DNA from: Undaria pinnatifida
Lineage: Eukaryota > Sar > Phaeophyceae > Laminariales > Alariaceae
Assembly (NCBI GenBank): GCA_012845835.1
Contig: JABAKD010000022.1
Coordinates: forward strand, 13,499,718 to 13,563,717
Length of the DNA: 64,000 nucleotides
Direction: 5' to 3'
Every line of letters starts with the position of its first letter. Within the stretch, counting starts at the first letter, position 1. Made by a program: the position numbers and the translations under genes. Shown piece after piece: positions 37,199 to 49,791 of this stretch. The notes beneath the pieces are model-generated. The model was not told the origin of the DNA and searched no databases. It was given only the letters and a program-made list of their open reading frames with translations.

Positions 37199-40100
37199 GC
37201 AGCACCTACTGCTATTACTACTAGCAGCACCTACTTCTACTACTACTAGCAGCACCTACTGCTACGAGTACTACCCCAACACGGGAAAACACCACACAAC
37301 AACGCACACACGACACCGGGGTACATGATGCTTGCCGTGTTACCTTGCTGTACTGCACTGGACCGCACTGCACCACATCGCACTACACCGCACTACACTG
37401 CACGCACTGCAGTGGACCGTACTGCACCGCAGCACCGCACTGCACTGCACGTACTGCATGGGACCGCACTGCGCCGCATCGCGCTGCACAGCACTGCACT
37501 GGACCGCACTGCACTGGACCGCACTGCACTGCACCGCGCTGCGCCTACTCGTACTGCAGGCGACTGCACCTTACCGCACTGCACTGCACCGCACCGCACT
37601 GGACCGCAATGCACCGGTACGCACCGCATTGCGCCACACCGCACCGCACTACACTGCACCGGACCGCACTGCATTGGACCGCACTGTGACGCAACGCACT
37701 GTACTCGACACCTTACTGCACCTTGGTAGCGTCGAGTGGGTCGACGATGATCAGCACGTCCGACAGATTCAGGGTGGGGTCGTGTTCCAACTGCATTACA
37801 CGTGCATCACGAGGGACGGTTCGTATCACACCAAGAAACATCAGAACTCGTCGTATGCATGATATGATATAATATGATATGATATGATATGATATGCGAT
37901 ATGAATCGATATTGTATTGTATGGTACGGTATGATATTATGTAACGTGATATGGTATCCTGTCATATCGGGTCATGTCTTGCTGTATTGAACCTTGTCAA
38001 GTGTCAAAGCATGCCGTGTCATGGGGTGGGGTCGCTCTACTCTCCAGCTGCACGACAGGTGCACCACGACGGTCGGTCCATATCACATCATGCAATAGCA
38101 TGACTTGTCGTATGATGACATCATCTGATATCGTATATACGACATCGGGTGGTGTCTTGCCTTACCATATCATGCGAAATAACAAAGCACGCCGTGTCAT
38201 ATTCTACAATGTGGTATCTTGCCGCACTCTGTTCCATGCCATACATATCGTGATATATTGCAACATATTATAAAAATTAAAATACACTCCAGCTGTGAGA
38301 TCGAATATTTTGTCGAAACTCATCTTTGCAAGCTGTGTGTGATACTCCAATCGCGCGTATTACAGGTTGTATGAAACTTATTATATCATACTGATATATT
38401 ATAAAAAATGAAAGTACACTCCAGCTGTGAGATCGAAGATTTCGTCGAAACTCATCTATGCAAGCTGTGTGTGATACTTCGATCGCGCGTATCACGAGTT
38501 GTGTGTTCTCATTAAGGATATAGGTCGGCGACTCCCCTTACAACTACAGTGTAGCTATCAGGGTCAACAGGGTGATGTTAGTCTGTGCGCGGAAACTATA
38601 AAACCCGTTTCTGAGAGGGACAAAATCTGACAGCTGTGGAGGAAAATGTATCCGTTTATCAAGTGAATCCTGTAAGTCGAATAACCGGTGAGGGGGGGGG
38701 GGCGGAGTTTTGAAGGATGTGGGGGCCTGGTTTTGATCAAAAGCGAGCGGGGTTGGAGGGGGGGGGGGGGGGGGGAAGGGGGGGGGCGGGCAATTTGTGC
38801 GTGTAAGCTATAAATCCTTTCAAGGGGATAAATCTGGCGGTTTTGGAAAAAAAAAAGAAAGAAAAAAAAAAATGCACCAGTTTATCATGGGGGGGGGGGT
38901 TGGGGGGGCGGGGGGGGGGGGGGCAGGGGGGGGGGGGGGGGGGGGGGCAGCTCAATCTGTGTGTGGAAACTACCTGATATATTATAAAAATTAAAATACA
39001 CTCCAGCTGTGAGATCGAAAAATTCGTCGAAACTCATCTTTGCAAGCTGTGTGTGATACTATTATAACACTTACCTATGACCACGTCATGCCATACGATA
39101 TGATATGGTAAGATATTCTATCATATAATATCACTATACATCTAACAAATCATTTAAAATACGCCAGCTGCGAGTTCGACCCACCGGGCGATCAATTCTC
39201 ACATGAGCGTTGGAAGCGGCGTGATACATCGGCCGCGCATGTTCTATACTCTATACAGTACAAGTATGCGATATTTCTCGTATAGTTAATTTGGGTACAT
39301 ATATAGTCTATGCATCACACCTTCAGGCCGTCTGGCAAGGTGGGATTGCTGAGCCTGGTGTCAGCCTTGTCCGGTTCCGTCTCCTCAGACAGGATCTTGA
39401 TGCCCGAAAAGTGATTCCTGTATCCGTTCACGAAGACCTGCAGCATCACACCAACGGTACCAACACCCGCAACCATCAAACATCAAGTATCACTCTTAAC
39501 TGTTTTTGGGGCCGAGACGATATAGCGACCGATAAGTGAAAAGGACGATCGCACCCACCTGGGTGGGGGTGTGTCTAACGCGAGCAAGAAGCGTTTCGAG
39601 CAGCGTCATGAAGCGTGTGTGCCGTGTAACTCAGTTCGAACAAGAGACACATGCGCTATGTTGGAGATTACGCACCATTTTTTTTTTTTCTTTCTGAGAC
39701 TCCTCATTTGAGGAGGTGTGTACTATTAATACTAATATAACAACAATAACACTATAACAACACACTATCATAATACTACTATAATACTATAATACAAAAA
39801 TAATACAATACTATGATACTACAAGGTTCCCCTCCGGGAAGTAAGTGCCTAGGGGAGTGGCGCAAGGACACACTAATTTCACTACCCGACGCGATGAACA
39901 TTTTTGTTTGTAATACAAAAAAAACTCGCCCGGAAAAATAATGAATTCACATTTCACCCGCACACAGAAGTACTTCTTGCGTGTACTCAGTAGCGGTACT
40001 TTTAGCACGTTTTGGGTATACTCGACGTAGACGTGCCCACGGCCGATCTGTTCTTGAGAAAATACACAAAGCACCACCACTTTTGATAACACACACAAAC

Positions 40101-43100
40101 TTTTACACCGTATGATATGTATGATTTCGAGAAGAGCGTCACAATTCGAACTCCAGCTTATTAGGGACCGCCAGGAAGCGAGAAGGAGCACGTGTGGCGT
40201 GAGATGCGGCACGTATTGAGAACGAGGGAGCAAGACGACAATAACACGTGACCTATGCTATGACAAAAAAAAGCAACTCGCCGCCGTAAAGAGAGGATAC
40301 AGCACGCGCACGCACATGGTCCAACCTGTAGCGTTTTGCTCTCCGCACGTTGTCTGCTGTCTGCCATCTGCGATCTTCGCAAAAAAACAGAAAATTACTC
40401 GTTAAAGAACTGCCTCTGTGGACGTAAATGTATAAGGATGGGTTGGTATCTAAATTATTACTGTTACAAAGGTCCCTATGTTTCCGCATCGATGGACACG
40501 CGCACCCAGAGCGGCAGCACAGCAGAAACGTGCGGTACGACGTATGGTGGGGTGACAAATTATGACAGGCTCCGACACAAGCAACTCGCCGCAGCATAGC
40601 GAGGACACGCCAAGCGCACATAAATGGTGTCACCTACCGCTGCTGCTGTGCAGCAGGGTTGTAGCGTTGTGCTCTCCACATATTATCTGCAGTCTGTCAT
40701 CTGCGATCTTACATAAATAGTGTTGCCTGCCGCTGCTGATGTGGGGTAGAGTTTGCAGCCTTGTGCTCTAGTGGTATGGTACGGTAACATGTAAGAAGAA
40801 CACCAGCATGGACATAAATATAAGGATCGTTTAGATAATAATGTGATATTCAAACGATCCTTACAATTTACGACTGCATGCCACTCGACAGAAGCGGCAG
40901 AAGCAGCAGTAGCAGCAGCGAAAGGTAGTGGCGTATAGGCGGGTAGAGCATCGCAGGCTAGCGCTGTGCTCTCCGCATGCTGTCTGCTGTCTGCCATCTG
41001 CGATCTTACACTGATGGTGTTGCCTACCGCTGCTGCTGTGCGGCAGAATTGTAGCGTTGTGCTGTCTTGGTATGGTACGGTATCATATAAGAAACACACC
41101 AGCAGCAGAAGCAGCAGTAGCAGCAGCGAGAGGTAGTGGCGTATAGGCGGGTAGAGCATCGCAGGCTAGCGCTGTGCTCTCCGCATGCTGTCTGCTGTCT
41201 GCCATCGGCGATCTTACACTAATGGTGTTGCCTACCGCTGCTGCTGTGCGGCAGAATTGTAGCGTTGTGCTCTCTTGGTATGGTACGGTATCATATAAGA
41301 AACACACCAACATGGACATAAATATAAGGATCGTTTGAGTACTAATGTGATTTTCAAATGATCCTTACCCTTTACGCCGGCGTGTCACTTGACAGAAGCA
41401 GCACAAGCAGCAGCAGCGAGAGGTAGTGGCGTGTAGGCGGGTAGAGCATCGCACGCTCCGATCAAAGTAATCATCTACAACAACAGCAGCCGCACGCGCA
41501 TAGAGTTGCAGGCTGCTGCTGCTAGGGGGTTGGACTGCTGCTGGTAGGCAGGATCGTAGCGTGGTGCTCTGTGCAAAATTAGGGAAATGTGCGAGTACCC
41601 TCTACGAGCAGAAAATCCCGGTTTGCATCCAAATCTTACGTGCGTATATATATGGGGATAGGGGATGCAGAAACCCAAACCCCGGGGATGTTGCCGAAAC
41701 CCGGGGATTTGCCTCAAGTGTGCCCAAGGCCAAAAAAGTTTAAAAGGCTTGCCACGCGCGACACACTGCACGGATCGCGCTCAAACCTCCGGCAACGTGA
41801 GCCCGACGGTCGAATTGTGCCCACCCCACCCGACGTTTGGGACAAAGGTGCGAGCACGAAGAGATGTGGCCGAAGAAAAAAAAAAAAATCACAATCATAC
41901 CTATACATATAACACTATGATACTATAACAATACTGAAATACTATAATACTATACTACTATACTACTATACAATACTATAACACTATAACACTATAATAC
42001 GATAAAATGATACTATAATACTATAGAGCCCCTCTCTGGCAAAAACTGATTTGGAGAAAACCAAAAAAACTGCCTACTATACAATACTATAACACTATAA
42101 TACTATAAAATGATACTACAATACTTTAGAGCCCCTCTCTGGCAAAAAAAGATTTGGAGATAATAAAAAAAAGTGCCTATTATACAATACTATAATACTA
42201 TAATACTATAACACTATGATACTACAATACTATAAATTTATACTATAATACTATTCGTAGCACCCCTCTCTGGCAAAAACTGATTTGGAGAAAACCAAAA
42301 AACTGCTACTGGATGAAAAAGTCCCATGGCCTAGGTACACAACGAAAATTGTGCAGAAAAAGAAGGAAACACGGTACCTGGTACTGCTGTATTCCCAGCA
42401 TTCTGGGTTAAGATGGGTTAAGAAGCCCCGTCGTTCAGAAATAGTCGCAGCCGAAAACTCGTATACCTTAATATCTCTATCGTAGCACTTGTCGATACCA
42501 AAGTACATGTACGCCTCCCACCTAACCAACGTCTCCAGGCTGTCTCGCGTGGCCGATGGCCGATGTTGTAATGATCACAATGTATAATCACCATCTGTCG
42601 TCGACATTACATGAACTATTTCAAATACGTCAGCTGAGGTCGACTAGCTTCGGGTCGATACGTAGTCATCTTTGCAAGCTGCGTGATACACCGGCCGCTC
42701 GCTTTTTTACATATTTCGTCCATCTCAAGATGTCAAGTTCCGAAGGGGTCAACCATTAACTAATACCTAACAATAGTGAGGCATTGAGGCCCATGTATCG
42801 CAGCGGCCGAAAAAACAGGGCTTTTCACGGATCAAACTACCCCAAAGACCAAAGGGTCGGGTCAGGAGGCTTTGAAGTTCTTGAAGTTCTCGCAGCTCGA
42901 GCTGGCTCGGGTCAGGAGGTGTTACAAATCTCACGGGACGGGTCAGGAGGTTTTGGCTATATCGCGTGTCGGGTCGGGTCGGGTCGGGTCGGGTCGCCCT
43001 GCCCCGACCCGACCCGTGAGCAGGGACCTGATCCGGGAAAAACCCTCGAAAAAACGATACCTGCGACATTATACCGAACTGCACTGCAAAGCTGTATCCA

Positions 43101-46100
43101 CTTTACGGCAGCCAATCTACTTAGAATTAGACTGGGACACACACGTTATCAGTTTTCAGCGGGAGCAAGAATTAGGCCAATTCCTCTACAACTCCCCACC
43201 TATTTAACCCGTTGCGAGGGCAACTTGTACTTGAAATTAGAGTCGGATCAATTCTGCAACATTAAAAATAGAGGATGAAATTAGAGTCGGATCAATTCTG
43301 CAACATTAAAAATAGAGGATTGTTGGATCGGGAATCGAACAAGTATCAATCCGTGGGTTGTTGCGTTAGAAAGCACGAGTATCATACGCCATAGACGTGT
43401 TGGAAACCCCGTGGTCTGTCGAGAGAGGTAATTGCGAATCAAGAGTATCATCCAATTGTAGGCGTAGTGTTCAGTGTTCTAGGTGGGAAGAATACGAAGT
43501 GGCCTCGGCAGCAACGCGGCATTGTTGGTCAGCCAAGTGAACACCTTAGTAGTGGTCCGTTGCTGTACACTGACCAGCGGCTATAGTGACTGCTGTAGTG
43601 ACTGCAGTGACTACAGCAGTGACTCAAATTACAATAGTGACTATAATGACGGTATCAGCCAGTCGGAAATGCCTGCACGACAGCGACAACCGACGTTACT
43701 CTGTATACCGCTGCTACTAATGGTTGTTCCCACATATGCCAAGTGACTGACTCCACAACCATTGCAGCGGGCAATCGACACTATTCAATTGGACCTCTTA
43801 CGGGTTGAGCTGGAGGGTAAAAGTGTCACTAATAAAAAAAAGGCGATGGCAGGTTGACCGAACCCGCGGATAGGCGTGACTACCGCTGTTGATTTCTTCG
43901 GGGGAGAGCCAACTTGGAAGAGCGAGTGTGGATTCTCTTCAGCAGAGGCGAAAAAAAACTGTAAGAATGAAAAAAAAAAAACACTGCAAACTGCGAGAAA
44001 TCATATTTACAATCTGTGTGTCATATTCCGATCGCGCGTGTTACGTGGTGCAGTATGTTTCCATCGACGCTAAAGGTCGGCGACTCCCCTTAGTGCTAAA
44101 AGGGCTTACAGCATCTCGCTAGAAGAAGCATATAACATGGCTGGCTAGACATTTCGTCGTGTATCAGGTAATTCATTTGGCAAACGTAGTTTTGCAAAAA
44201 TAGAAAAATGGGGGTGAGGGTGGGGGGGACCCGTTTCATCACCCCCGGTCGGCGTTACGACAAAACAAAGGGCAATGCCTATTCAATAAAAAAACACATA
44301 GGACCAAGACTCCGAGGGAAATACGAGCATAACTAAAAACACAGATGCAGGTACGAGTAGATCGTATGATGGTGCGAATGATAAGAGTGGGATTGCCCGA
44401 TGTCACGCTGCTCGGCGTGTGGGAGTACGATGTATCTCGTACCTGGAAGGTTGATACAGTAGTGGCTACGGTTTAAGAGAACTTTTTATAAGAGAAAGTA
44501 CGGGTTTAAGAGATTTTTTGGGCTTGTACCGATCAAAATCGATTCAAGAGAATATTTGGGCTGTTTCAGTGAAATTCTTTTAAATCGTATCCCCGCCGTA
44601 GGTAGCAAAAACATTTGGTGAACTCGAGGACGTCGCAGATAAGTGCCACATGCCCGACGTATCCTACCACCTTCGCAAGGCTAAGCTAGCTGGGACGAGT
44701 GCCCACGGGTCGAGGGAAACGAAGCAGACGTGCATGAGAGACTTTTTTCAGTAGCGCTTCACCAGAGAGGCCGAGAGAGACGAGTCGTCGGTTTGCTGCG
44801 CTTCGGTTGATTTTTAGCGCGTTCGTTCTTTAGCACCTACAGTCAGTAGTAGCTCGTTCTTTTTCGCTTTTTCTAGTCTCGTTTTATTTGGGCTGGAATG
44901 CATGGGACACTTTGTTGTGGGTGGCGGGTGGGCAGGTTTAGGGTAGGCGGGTTAGTGTTGGAGTGAGAGGGGCGTCCGTGGTTCCATGAGTCCGTCGGTC
45001 CTCGGGTTTGTGCCGTAGAAGAGATGTGAAAAGATAGAAACACCAACTTACTGATGTGAACAGGTACGGTAGGAACATCACCCGCACTCGAAAATAGACC
45101 ACACGATATCAAGGACGAAGAGGTGTGCAACACCATGTAGCAGTAGTCCGCGTACTGGTACAGTACGATTCTCGGTGGGTACAGCAGTACGTACATGTAT
45201 GTGTACGTCAACAACGGATGATGAGCAAGTGTTGGAGCCAGCTCGGCCTGGCGGTACCTAGCTGACATAAGTAACATGCTATTCATGCCTGCAACGAGCT
45301 CCCACGGCGATGTACGTATCTTGAACAGCCTCATCAAATTTGGCTGCGATTCAAGAGAATATGATCTTAAATCGTATCTGTATGTCTAGAGATAAGAGAA
45401 AAATATCTTAAATCGTTGATATTAGAGAAATACGGATTAAGAGAATATTCTGGCCGGTTCCGGCACTCTCTTAAACCGTAGCCATTACTGTAATGCTATT
45501 TCTTGCCACCCGTCGACGCCAACAACACATTCGACGTCTGTACTGGTTCTTCATCCTATATATACAAGTCCTGTGCTTTCAACTACGAGGCATATAACAT
45601 ACATCGCAAACGAAATATGGAGCATAGACAATGCAATGCCATGTAGTAGTCACGGAGATCGCATCGAAAGTTTTGATATATCGAACCATCGACATATACC
45701 TTTTCTGTGTATCGAACTCCATCGATGCATCGAAGTATCGAAGTATCGATACATATCGATTCGAAATTTCGAGCGTTGCCCCTCCATCCTCTGCATCCCC
45801 GCATTGTTTAGGTCGACATTGAACGAGACGCTTCGACGCAGTATACTATCGATTTGATCTTTCGTTCACCGACATCGTATCGAATTTATTTTTCGTTCAT
45901 CGATATCGTATATCGATTTCATTTGTCGTTTATCGATATCGTATCGAACTCGGTTCTCGGTCGACACCAACCAAAAACGTGATATGTGGGGCTTACGATG
46001 ATTCAGTTTATGCCCGCGACGTTCACCGATATCACATCGACTTGATCTTTCGTTTATCGATATCGTATTATCGAAAGTCAGTTATCAATCGATATCCATC

Positions 46101-49100
46101 ACGAGGATGATTCATGGAGCTTACGTTGTTTGAGTTTGTGTCGGCGACGGTGACGGGCTCATCTACCCCCTCCTTCGTCACCCCCTTGACCTTCAAGTCC
46201 TCCTTGTGTCCCGCCTTAACGTCCTTAATAACCTGCAAAAAAACGCCAATTTCCAACAGCGACAGGGTCAGGGTCAAGGACAGGGTAAGGGTTAGGGTCT
46301 GGGTTAAGGTCGGGTCAGGGTCAGGGTCGAGGTCGGGGCCACGATCGGGGTCATTGTCGGGGTCAGGTCGGGGTCAGCGTCAGGGATACTGCAGGGTCGG
46401 GGTCAAGGTCGGGGCCGGGCTCAGGGTGGGGGTTATGGTTAGGGTCAGTTCAACGTCAGGGTATGGGTCGGGGACAGGGTTAGAGCCAGGGCTGGGGCGA
46501 GGGTCAGGGTCGGGGTCAGGGTCAGATTCTGGTCGAGGGCCAGGGACAGGTTTATCGACAAGGTCAGGGCCAGGGTGAGGATCGGGGTGGGGGTCAAGGA
46601 CAGGGTCAAGGACAGGGTCAAGGACAGGGTCATGGCCAGGATCAGGGTCAGTGTCAGTACTAGGGTCGAGGTCAGCGTCAGAGACGATCTAGGGTCAGGG
46701 TCATGGAAGGGGTCGGGTTCATGATCGGGGCCAGAGTCAGGATCAGGTACAGGGCCAGGGTCAGTCGGGGTCAGGGATGGGGTCAGTGGTCAGCGCTAGA
46801 TCAAGGATCGAGTACAAAGGCTATGAAGTCGGTCCTCGATTGAAAGTTTTGCGAAAGATACTCATGGCAACCCCTATGGTCTATCACACCAGGTGCAATA
46901 TACCAATACAATGCCGCATGGCCAAAACGCACTCCGCGTGGTCGCCCTCACCTGTGCAGCCTGTGCGGTAAGCCCCAGCCCCACCGCGATCAGCTGGCTC
47001 AGATTTGCCGAGCCAGAGCTGGACGGAGATCGAAACGTCACATGTCACAGAAAGAGCACAGCACGGCACAAGCATCAAGCAACCAAATATGCCAGATATC
47101 AAATAGGGGCCACATCACAGGCCTCAAGCATTCAGGCACGTCACATATAATATAGACGCCGACCTATATCCTTAATGAGGACACACAACTCGTAATGCGC
47201 GCGATCGGAGTATCACACACAGCTTGCAAATATGAGTTTCGACGAAATCTTCGATCTCACAGCTGGAGTGAATTTTCATTTTTTATAATAATATAGAAAG
47301 CATAGCACAGTTATCAAGCAACCGAACACGGTCAGTACACATACGGAGGGAGCACCAAAAAAAGGCATCAAACAATCAAGTACTTGTGATCTGGTGATTG
47401 GTGGCGAGCCGAACCACCCAGCAGGTCGTGCCGGCCTACGCTTTACGGTCGTACCTGGTGGTGTCGTTACCCAACGGTATAAATGCCGGGTATTATAGGT
47501 GTCAGTGATTCCATTTCCTTTCTTGCTTCCGTTCATTATATGGTCGCGCTTTCGCCTTCGCACCGTCAGTTTTATGGCGCACCGGCACGCTGACAAACGC
47601 CATTCGGGAGATTGATGGAGAACCGAACGCATCAAGCTTGCCAACGCTCGTATCGTAAATTGACGGAGAACCGAACGAATCGAACTTGTCGACGCTCGTA
47701 TGGTATCGTGATTTCCTTCTTCCTTCCGTTCCGCTTGGGTTGCGTTGTCACGCTTTGTGTGTTTTTATAAAATTAAGGTAAATATATCATCTGTGAGTTC
47801 GACCAATCGAGTGGGCGATACTCATCTTTGCAAACTGCGTGATACGTCGGCCGCGCGTTCTTATAGGCGTATTCCTCTTCGAGGGCCTCCCGTAATATCC
47901 TTTGAGAACGCCCCCCCCCAAAACAAAAACGCCGGTGGAGACCAAAACTCTGAGGACGTTCCAGGGTACCATTTTTTTTTCCGCCCCCCTACCTCTAAGT
48001 TAGCCCCGGGGCGCTCTAACTTCGCCCCCCTACATGAGTTAGCCCCCGGGTGCTCTTTTTTCGCCGCCCCACGGGGCGTTCACAGAAAGACCCAAGACAC
48101 TAATTCTGGCAACATTGTTGTTGTTGTTGTGGTCGTTGTTGCTGTCGGCGTTGTTAATTTTGTTACATTAAAAACCTTAACCTCTCCATCAACTTGAAAA
48201 ATGGGAACCACCTCGGTACTCTTGCCGGCATACATAAGACTTGCGCTGTCCGGTGGGCGCCCTGAACATAGAAAACGAGACCAATACCCCGGGGACTTTT
48301 CGTCCCGCGGTGTTTGTGTGTGTGTTTATGGAAAAATTGCCCCCCTACCCCCCACCTCTGAGAACGGCTCGGGGTGTTATTTTCCAGCAAACATGTTTAT
48401 GCGCCCCGGGGGATTTTCTCAAAGGATACTACGGTAGGTCAATGACTTCCCTGGAAGCTGCCAGGGTCAACAGGACTGTTCACGGGCAAATGTATCTTGC
48501 ACCCTGGCACACTACTGCGACACGCCATTCGCGAGAGTACCAGCAATATATACACGGCGATGCTTGTGATTGATAGAGAATCCAACGCGTCGAGCCGGGC
48601 ATGTCGGCGCTCGCATCGTAGTTTCCCTTTCCCTTCTTCCTTCCTTTCTGCTCCTCCAGTACATGATAACGGGTTTAGACGAGGAGACTAACTGTATGGG
48701 TGGTATGGCATTCTGAAGCACAGCATCCACGACGGCCACGGCGCAGCTTCCATGACGGCGAAAGCACATCATCCACGACGGCTGCACTTCACAAGCCACA
48801 ACATCCACGCACGGTTCACCCCATATAACCTAAGGGTTCGGGTTCGGGTTCGAGGATAATAGCGTTGGCCTCTCCGACCACCACCCTGCGTATGTATGTA
48901 TATTAGCATGTTCTATTAGTAGTACACCTGCTGTCACGACTCGGAACCAAGAAAAAATCTGGGATCAGGTTGGTCTAAAACTTCGTTAATATAGCCTCTT
49001 TATGCCCAATTCTTCGGATTCCCCCGTTCCTATCGGCATCTATGCCGTATTGCTGTACCTTTCCTTGCTTCCTCTTGTCTTGTCTTGTCTTGCTTTTCTT

Positions 49101-49537
49101 GTCTTTTCTTTTCTTTCCGTTCATTTTTTTCGCTTCCTTGTCTTTCTTTCCTTTCCTTTATCCTCTTTTTTTTTTCCTTTGCTTTTGTTTTCTATTTGAC
49201 TTGCGTCTGTCGTGCGTATGCGTAGTGATATGTACTATTAATACGTGCAATATACACGTGGTAGTCTTTCTTGGGTGGCAAGCGGTATAGTCGGTTTGTC
49301 CAGGCGCGAGTAGTGAGACGTATGCACCAGTATGGACCTGGCACATCGTAGAGGCTGACTCCCGATTTCACTTTTATATGTTTCTGGTGGAGGCATGAAT
49401 TGCGTCAGCTGTGATATATTCGTGTACAAGGTACCACCTTTGATTTGTTTGTGCTTTTTCCCTGGGGTATTCCTCCGCTCCAGGGTGACAGGAGCCTGTG
49501 CTGTGACCACGGACTTGAACATGCGAGTTAATGTGAG

Positions 49538-49568
<31 letters not shown>

Positions 49569-49760
49569 GCAAAAACACAATATCAGGTACGGGGTAGTCG
49601 ATAGCTAGTATTAATAATAATATGTTTTTCCCTGGGGTATTCCTCAGCTCCAGAGTGACTGGAGCCTGTCCTGTGACCACGGACTTGATTATGGGAGTTA
49701 ATGTGAGAACAACAACAATTAATAGTCGTCGTCGTCGCTGCTGTGTACCCTTTGGGTGTG

Positions 49761-49791
<31 letters not shown>

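Larger units (their letters stand above)
40250..41465. repeat. Tandem ~300-bp units in BPNT2 intron 3
   Basis: CATCTGCGATCTTACA, GTGTTGCCTACCGCTGCTGC, GGTATGGTACGGTATCATAT and GGCGTATAGGCGGGTAGAGC recur in order about four times. Two units contain the AAGGATCGTTT hairpin. Confidence 0.75.

Noticed and set aside
37325-37862. Long Thr/His/Ala-rich frames in all directions
   Set aside because: By-products of the 10-bp CACTGCACCG minisatellite, which lies in an intron.
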